Of a stretch of DNA of 57,711 nt, positions 52,974 through 57,711 are shown in pieces. Position numbers and translations under genes: made by a program. Origin of the DNA: Candidatus Gemmiger avistercoris (GTDB taxonomy: Bacteria > Bacillota > Clostridia > Oscillospirales > Ruminococcaceae); the NCBI GenBank assembly GCA_019116705.1, contig DXBF01000031.1, forward strand, positions 1-57,711, written 5' to 3'. Each line of letters opens with the position of its first letter. Within the stretch, counting starts at the first letter, position 1. The notes under the pieces are model-generated. The model ran no database searches and was not told where the DNA came from. It saw nothing but the letters and a program-made list of their open reading frames with translations.

Positions 52974-53509
52974 GCCTTGCCCCGCAGCAGGGCGTATTTC
53001 ATCAGCCCCACCTGGGTCTTGCTGTCCCGGATGGTGCCGTCCAGCACCAGGGCCAGGGCCTTTTCCAGCGGCATTTTGACCACGTCGAGGAACTCGTCCT
53101 CGTCCAGATGCTGGGCTGCCGGGTGCAGGCCGGTGGCGGCCCAGATGTAGATCCGCTCGCTGTCATAGCCCACGGTGGGGTAGACCACCCCCAAGTCGGT
53201 GAAATGGTCGGCGGTCAGGCCGCATTCCTCGCCCAGTTCCCGTCTGGCAGCCTCGAAGGGGTCCTCCCCGGCTTCCAGCTTGCCCGCGGGCAGTTCCCAG
53301 ATCTCCTCCCCGATGGCGTAACGGAACTGGCGGACCAGGTACACGTTGCCCGCCTCGTCCACCGGCAGGATACAGGCGCCGCCGTGGTGGTGCACCACTT
53401 CACGGGTGCTGGTATTCCCGTTTTCCAGGCGGACGGTGTCGTACGTGACGCGGATAACGCGCCCTGCGAAAATTTCTTTGCTTTCCAGCATGGTCTCGGT
53501 ATGCGGCAT
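52970..53509 (-). CDS. Nudix hydrolase, ADP-ribose pyrophosphatase-like
   Basis: This 179-residue enzyme has a complete Nudix box with GKLEAGEDPFEAARREL followed by GEECG, and an upstream REVVHHHGGACILPV typical of ADP-sugar pyrophosphatases (NudF type). It would hydrolyse ADP-ribose or related nucleotide sugars. It is the first gene of a three-gene operon with a good promoter at 53552-53580. Confidence 0.92.
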   Translation of the reverse strand: MPHTETMLESKEIFAGRVIRVTYDTVRLENGNTSTREVVHHHGGACILPVDEAGNVYLVRQFRYAIGEEIWELPAGKLEAGEDPFEAARRELGEECGLTADHFTDLGVVYPTVGYDSERIYIWAATGLHPAAQHLDEDEFLDVVKMPLEKALALVLDGTIRDSKTQVGLMKYALLRGKA

Positions 53510-53551
53510 GGTGATACAGCGCTCCTTTTACGGCAGAATCCTATGCACCCT

Positions 53552-53580
53552 ATTGTAGCGCAGCGCGCCGCCGGAATCAA
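53552..53580 (-). promoter_or_regulatory. Promoter of the Nudix operon
   Basis: TTGATT and TACAAT are separated by 17 bp on the minus strand, about 43 bp upstream of the Nudix start codon. Confidence 0.65.
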
Positions 53581-53605
53581 CCGCAGCGGCCATTTTTTTG
53601 CACAA

Positions 53606-53648
53606 AAGCCAGGACGGGGCCCGCCCGAAGGCAGACCCCGTCCTGGTT
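53606..53648 (-). terminator. Terminator of the pst-phoU operon
   Basis: An 11-bp stem (53609-53619 with 53636-53646) is followed on the minus strand by CTTTTGTG. It lies about 110 bp past the phoU stop codon and upstream of the Nudix promoter. The GAGCGTCAGGCA repeat motif lies between it and phoU (53713-53724). Confidence 0.65.
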
Positions 53649-53756
53649 GGTATAGGAAAATAAGGGAATGGCAAGTTGAAATGCGGCCGCTGCCGCGGAA
53701 AGAGGGAAATACGAGCGTCAGGCAATTGCCGTGCGCGTCTTGCCCCCGTTGACCTC

Positions 53757-54443
53757 TCACACGATCTTCCGGGACTTGTGCACGCCGGTCTTGAGGAACT
53801 CCACCCATTCGGCCACGTTGACGGCGTGGTCGCCCAGGCGCTCCAGATACTTGCTGATCATGAACAGATCCAGCGCGGTCTCGGCGTCGTCGGGGTGGGC
53901 GGCGATATACTGGGCGATCTCGGTGCTGATCTTGCGGAACATGGCGTCGCAGTCGTCGTCCTTGGCGATGACCTGGGCGGCCATCGAGAGATCCACCTGC
54001 ACATAGGCGCCGATGGCGTCCTTGACCATGTGCAGCGCGACCTGGCCCATTTTGTCCAGCGCGTCCATCACGCCCACGCCGCGCGCGCCCTCGGGGTGCA
54101 GGTGCAGCGTGATCTCGGCGATGTCGCTGGCCTGGTCGGCGATGCGCTCGATGTCGGTGACCATTTTCAGCGCGGTGGAGACTTTGCGCAGGTCGCCCGC
54201 CACCGGCTGCTGGCGCAAAAACAGCGTCAGGCAGCGGTGTTCGATCTCATGCTCGGCAGCGTCGATCTCGCTGTCGCGGGCGATGACGCTGCGGGCCAGT
54301 TCGATATCGCCGGTGCGCAGGGCGGTCATGGCGCTCTCGATGGAGTTGCCCGCCGCATGGCCCATACGGGCCAGCATGGTGTCCAGTTCCATCAGTTCCG
54401 CATCGTATACTTTGCGGCTGCTGTAAGGCATATTGAAAGACAT
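53757..54443 (-). CDS. phoU: Phosphate transport regulator PhoU
   Basis: This 228-residue all-helical protein is built of two three-helix bundles with the metal-binding motifs of PhoU (EIDAAEHEIEHRCL and DIERIADQASDIAE in the first, and KYLERLGDHAVNVAEW in the second). It links the Pst transporter to phosphate sensing. The start at 54443 has AAGGAG upstream; the frame is open further back without support. It lies 16 bp after pstB. No phoR/phoB pair is in the window. Confidence 0.95.
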   Translation of the reverse strand: MSFNMPYSSRKVYDAELMELDTMLARMGHAAGNSIESAMTALRTGDIELARSVIARDSEIDAAEHEIEHRCLTLFLRQQPVAGDLRKVSTALKMVTDIERIADQASDIAEITLHLHPEGARGVGVMDALDKMGQVALHMVKDAIGAYVQVDLSMAAQVIAKDDDCDAMFRKISTEIAQYIAAHPDDAETALDLFMISKYLERLGDHAVNVAEWVEFLKTGVHKSRKIV

Positions 54444-54459
54444 AGTACGCTCCTTCCCA

Positions 54460-55212
54460 TCAACCGAAACGGCCGGAGATGTAATCTTCGGTGCGCTTGT
54501 CCACCGGCGTGGCAAAGACCTGCTCGGTGGGGCCCATCTCGACCAGTTCGCCCAGCAGGAAGAAGGCCGTCTTGTCGGAGATACGGGCCGCCTGCTGCAT
54601 GTTGTGGGTGACCATGATGATGGTGTAGTTTTCCTTGAGTTCCATCGCCAGTTCCTCGACCTTGGAGGTGGAGATGGGGTCCAGGGCGGAAGTGGGTTCG
54701 TCCATGAGCAGCACCTCGGGCTCCACGGCCAGGGCGCGGGCGATGCACAGGCGCTGCTGCTGGCCGCCGGACATGCCCAGGGCGCTCTTGTTCAGGCGGT
54801 CCTTCACTTCGTCCCAGATGGCCGCGCCGCGCAGGCTCTTCTCGACGATCTCGTCCAGCTGGGCCTTGTTGTGGACGCCGTGGGTGCGGGGCCCGTAGGC
54901 GATGTTGTCATAGATGGACATGGGGAACGGGTTGGGTTTCTGGAACACCATGCCCACGCGCTTGCGCAGCACGTTGACGTCCATCTTGTCCTTATAAATA
55001 TCGACGCCGTCCAGCAGGATATCGCCGGAGATGCGGCAGCCTTCCACCAGGTCGTTCATACGGTTCAGGCTCTTGAGGAAGGTGGATTTGCCGCAGCCGG
55101 AAGGGCCGATGAAAGCAGTGATCTCCTTTTCGGGGATCGAGATATTGACATTTTTCAAGGCATGGAAGCTGCCGTAATACAGGTCCATGTTTTTGACTTC
55201 AAACTTGTTCAC
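54460..55212 (-). CDS. pstB: Phosphate ABC transporter ATPase
   Basis: This 250-residue ATPase has Walker [10 protein letters not shown], the PstB-specific [18 protein letters not shown], the signature MSGGQQQR, Walker B VLLMDEP and the switch His in VTHNMQQA. Length is normal. The start is a GTG at 55212 with AAGGGG about 7 bp upstream. It energises high-affinity phosphate uptake with PstC and PstA. Confidence 0.96.
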   Translation of the reverse strand: MNKFEVKNMDLYYGSFHALKNVNISIPEKEITAFIGPSGCGKSTFLKSLNRMNDLVEGCRISGDILLDGVDIYKDKMDVNVLRKRVGMVFQKPNPFPMSIYDNIAYGPRTHGVHNKAQLDEIVEKSLRGAAIWDEVKDRLNKSALGMSGGQQQRLCIARALAVEPEVLLMDEPTSALDPISTSKVEELAMELKENYTIIMVTHNMQQAARISDKTAFFLLGELVEMGPTEQVFATPVDKRTEDYISGRFG

Positions 55213-55241
55213 GCTAGTACCCCTTGTCTGTTCGTATTGGA

Positions 55242-56114
55242 TCACTTTTTCGCCAGGCGGCCCGCGATGAAGCTGGACAGGCAGTTGATGCCCAGCACCA
55301 GCACCAGCAGGACGACGGCCGTGCCGTAGGTGGCGTCCACATGCAGGCCCTCGTTGGAGAGCAGGTACATATGCACGGCCAGCGTGCGGGTGGAACTGAA
55401 GACGCTCTCGGGGATCTTGGCCACCGAGCTGGCGGTGTAGATCAGCGCGGCGGTCTCGCCCACGATGCGGCCGATGGCCAGGATGACGCCGGAGAGGATG
55501 CCCGGCATGGCGCTGGGCAGCACGATGGTGAACACCGTGCGCAGCTTGCCGGCGCCCAGGCCGAAGCTGCCTTCGCGGTAGGAATCCGGCACCGCCATGA
55601 GCGCTTCCTCCGTGGTGCGCATGATGACCGGCAGCACCATGATGGACAGCGTGAAGGCGCCGGCGATCAGGCTGTAGCCCCAGTGCAGCTGGGTGACGAA
55701 GAACAGCATGCCGAACAGGCCGTAGACGATGGAGGGAATGCCCTGCAGCGTCTCGGTGGTGATGCGCACGACGCGCACCAGCCTGTTGCCGCGGCGGGCA
55801 TACTCCACCAGCCAGATGGCGGCAAAGATGCCCAGCGGCGTGGCGATGAGCAGCGAGAAGGCCGTCATCAGCACCGTATTGATGAGGGAAGGCACGAGGG
55901 AGACGTTCTCGGAGTTGTACTCCCACTCAAACAGGCTGGGCTTGAGGTTGGGGATGCCCATGACCAGGATGTAGCCGATAAGGAACAGCAGGACGGCGGC
56001 GGTGAGCAGGGCCGCGATGCGGACCAGCCAGCGCAGGGCGGCGGCCTGGATGCGGGCCGCCTTGCGGTTCTGGTTGCCGGAGGGGAAGACCATATGGGCG
56101 TTGGCTTTGCTCAT
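55242..56114 (-). CDS. pstA: Phosphate ABC transporter permease PstA
   Basis: This 290-residue permease has six membrane helices and the PstA segments [15 protein letters not shown] and [20 protein letters not shown] (ATPase-coupling loop). The ATG at 56114 has GGGGAGG 8 bp upstream and is chosen over an ATG at 56153 that overlaps pstC. It pairs with PstC to form the phosphate channel. Confidence 0.95.
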   Translation of the reverse strand: MSKANAHMVFPSGNQNRKAARIQAAALRWLVRIAALLTAAVLLFLIGYILVMGIPNLKPSLFEWEYNSENVSLVPSLINTVLMTAFSLLIATPLGIFAAIWLVEYARRGNRLVRVVRITTETLQGIPSIVYGLFGMLFFVTQLHWGYSLIAGAFTLSIMVLPVIMRTTEEALMAVPDSYREGSFGLGAGKLRTVFTIVLPSAMPGILSGVILAIGRIVGETAALIYTASSVAKIPESVFSSTRTLAVHMYLLSNEGLHVDATYGTAVVLLVLVLGINCLSSFIAGRLAKK

Positions 56115-56145
56115 GCTGCTTCCCTCCCCTTTGGCAGCGGTGATC

Positions 56146-57048
56146 TCAGGCATTCTTGCTGCCCCCTTTCACGATGCTGAAGCAGAGGTTGATCAGAAGG
56201 ATGAAAACGAAGAGCACGACGCCGGTGGCGATGAGGGCCTCCCGGTGGAGACCGGCGGCATAGCCCATCTCGATGACGATGTTGGAAGTCATCGTGCGCA
56301 GGCCTTTGAACAGCCCCTGGGGCATCCAGGTCTGGTTGCCCGCGACCATGACCACGGCCATGGTCTCGCCGATGGCGCGGCCGATGCCGAGGATGACCGC
56401 CGACATCACACCGCTCTTGGCGGCGGGCAGCACAGCGAAGAAGACGCTGCGCTCATGGGTGGCGCCCAGGGCCAGGCTGCCCTCGTAGTAGCTGGCGGGC
56501 ACGGCGTCCAGGCTGGCCTTGCTCACCGTGATGATGGTGGGCAGGATCATGATGCCCAGCAGCACCGCGGCGGTGAACAGGCTCATGCCCTTGCCGCCCT
56601 TGACGCCCAGCACGTCCTTGAAAAAGTCGCTCTTGACCATAGCCTGTACGGCGGGCACCAGCACCACCATGCCGAAGAAGCCGTAGACCACCGAGGGGAT
56701 GCCCGCCAGCAGCTGCACGGCGGGCAGCAGCACCCTGTTGACGCGGGGGGAAGCGAACTTGGACATATAGACGGCCGTGAGCAGGCCGACGGGCACGCCC
56801 ACGATGATGGCGCCCGCCGTGACATAGAGCGAGCCGAGGATCATGGGCAGGATGCCGTAGATATCGTTGCCGGGCTTCCAGGTGGTGCCGAGCAGGAAGT
56901 TCAGGGGGCCGATCTCAAAGATGGTGGGCACGCCGTTGGCAAACAGGAAGATGCAGATCAGCGCCACGGCCAGGATCGAGATGCAGGCGCAGGCGGTAAA
57001 GACGCCCTGCATGACCTTTTCCCGGGTCTTGGAGGTTTTCGTTTTCAT
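56146..57048 (-). CDS. pstC: Phosphate ABC transporter permease PstC
   Basis: This 300-residue permease has six membrane helices, with LLAGIPSVVYGFFGMVVLVP and the coupling loop YYEGSLALGATHERSVFFAV typical of PstC. The ATG at 57048 is preceded by an AGGA site; an in-frame GTG 15 bp upstream is less likely. It lies downstream of pstS, separated by a hairpin. Confidence 0.95.
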   Translation of the reverse strand: MKTKTSKTREKVMQGVFTACACISILAVALICIFLFANGVPTIFEIGPLNFLLGTTWKPGNDIYGILPMILGSLYVTAGAIIVGVPVGLLTAVYMSKFASPRVNRVLLPAVQLLAGIPSVVYGFFGMVVLVPAVQAMVKSDFFKDVLGVKGGKGMSLFTAAVLLGIMILPTIITVSKASLDAVPASYYEGSLALGATHERSVFFAVLPAAKSGVMSAVILGIGRAIGETMAVVMVAGNQTWMPQGLFKGLRTMTSNIVIEMGYAAGLHREALIATGVVLFVFILLINLCFSIVKGGSKNA

Positions 57049-57112
57049 TTTTCCTATACACACTCCTTGGAGTCAATCATGAAAACCGTTGGGTCCTTTT
57101 TACCATAAGAAA

Positions 57113-57138
57113 GCGGCTGTCGCTGCTGCAACAGCCGC
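57113..57138 (-). terminator. pstS-pstC intercistronic hairpin
   Basis: An 8-bp stem (57113-57120 with 57131-57138) is followed on the minus strand by TTTCTTATGG. The weak U-tract suggests partial termination or mRNA protection, a common way to make more PstS than permease. Confidence 0.5.
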
Positions 57139-57153
57139 CGGGGGATGCGGAAC

Positions 57154-57711
57154 TTACTGGACGTCCGCCCAGACGGTGGTCTCGCCCGTGTAGATGCTCT
57201 TGATCTGATCCACGCTCAGGTCGGCGGTGGGGTTGGCGGGGTTGACGACGACCGCGATGCCGTCCATGGCCAGCACGGTGGCCTGGGCGCCCTGGGAGGT
57301 CTCTTCGTCCTTCAGCTCACGGCTGGCCATGCCGATGGTGTAGGTGCCGTCCAGCGCGCCGGTCACGCCGGTGGTGGAGTCGGTGGTCAGCAGTTCGATG
57401 GTCGCGTTGGGGTTGACGGCCTGGTAGGCTTCGATCAGCTTCTCCATCAGCGGGGTGACGGAGGAAGAACCGCCCACGGTGATGTTGCCGCTGGGCTGGG
57501 TGGAGGTGAACTCGGTGCCTTCGCCGCCGATGTAGCCTTCCTCGGTGGCCAGGGCCTGGCCGTCGGGGCTCATGCAGTAGCCGATGAAGTCAACAGCCAC
57601 AGCGTCGGTGGGCTCACCGTTGGTGACGATGTTGAACGGGCGGGCCAGGGTGTACGTACCGTTGGAGACGTTGTCGGAAGTGGCGTCCACGCCGCCCACG
57701 GTCACGGCCTT
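57154..57711 (-). CDS. pstS: Phosphate-binding protein PstS, partial, with a second half-domain
   Basis: The N terminus lies outside the window. The visible 185 codons first show the end of one periplasmic-binding domain (YTLARPFNIVTNGEP, then AVDFIGYCMSPDGQALATEE). A second copy of a PstS N-terminal lobe follows, starting GNITVGGSSSVTPLMEKLIE. It includes the phosphate-loop SSSVTP and the GMASRELKDEE segment, and ends at QIKSIYTGETTVWADVQ, about 110 residues into the fold. So the gene seems to encode one full domain plus half of another. It is first in the pst operon. Confidence 0.9.
   Translation of the reverse strand, partial: KAVTVGGVDATSDNVSNGTYTLARPFNIVTNGEPTDAVAVDFIGYCMSPDGQALATEEGYIGGEGTEFTSTQPSGNITVGGSSSVTPLMEKLIEAYQAVNPNATIELLTTDSTTGVTGALDGTYTIGMASRELKDEETSQGAQATVLAMDGIAVVVNPANPTADLSVDQIKSIYTGETTVWADVQ

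Overview
The window looks like a chromosomal segment of a high-GC Clostridia member, most likely Oscillospiraceae (Gemmiger / Subdoligranulum / Faecalibacterium relatives). This is inferred from very GC-rich third positions, strong AGGAGG-type ribosome binding sites, lipobox lipoproteins, and Firmicutes-style arg, atp and pst gene orders. No rRNA, tRNA, CRISPR array, phage or intact insertion sequence was recognised. Most genes lie on the minus strand in long, tightly coupled operons with many ATGA or GTGA stop/start overlaps.

Layout. 1-1.4 kb: a ccdA plus TlpA-like thiol-redox pair. 1.6-4.4 kb: a plus-strand operon with two GT4 glycosyltransferases around a TVP38/DedA-like membrane protein, probably glycolipid synthesis. 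4.7-11.0 kb: a complete F1Fo ATP synthase operon (B-E-F-HA-G-D-C) in which the delta and alpha subunits form one continuous 679-codon frame. 11.2-14.1 kb: a CitA/DcuS-type two-component system and a GtrA-like membrane protein. 14.2-20.9 kb: an MBL-fold hydrolase, a repeat-rich gap, an OB-fold lipoprotein and a CUT1 sugar ABC transporter. 21.0-23.3 kb: a MATE exporter, a decayed 2-hydroxyacyl-CoA dehydratase-like gene and a 181-bp palindrome-rich element with terminal inverted repeats. 23.4-31.3 kb: an arginine biosynthesis operon transcribed argG-H-C-J-B-D-F from a promoter with an ARG box.

31.5-35.2 kb holds a GIY-YIG/GNAT fusion, a MYG1-like protein, a small Cys-rich protein, a PuuD-like amidotransferase and a HAD phosphatase. 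35.2-51.3 kb is a surface-glycan cluster. It contains a membrane-kinase fusion, a nucleotidyltransferase, an SDR epimerase, a DPM1-like GT2, a GT-C membrane transferase, a GT6 (ABO-like) transferase, a Wzx flippase, a GT2, a GT11 alpha-1,2-fucosyltransferase, three GT4 enzymes, a GT-D-like protein and a beta-propeller protein. 51.5-53.5 kb: a Nudix, methyltransferase and DUF624-like operon. 53.8 kb to the end: the phosphate uptake operon pstS-C-A-B-phoU, with pstS cut by the window edge.

The most interesting content is the pairing of a GT11 fucosyltransferase with a GT6 transferase (the two enzyme types that build human H and A/B antigens) beside a Wzx flippase, the delta-alpha ATP synthase fusion, and the fused flippase-like/kinase protein. 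Functional statements come from remembered family motifs. No database search was possible, so specificities are inferences.
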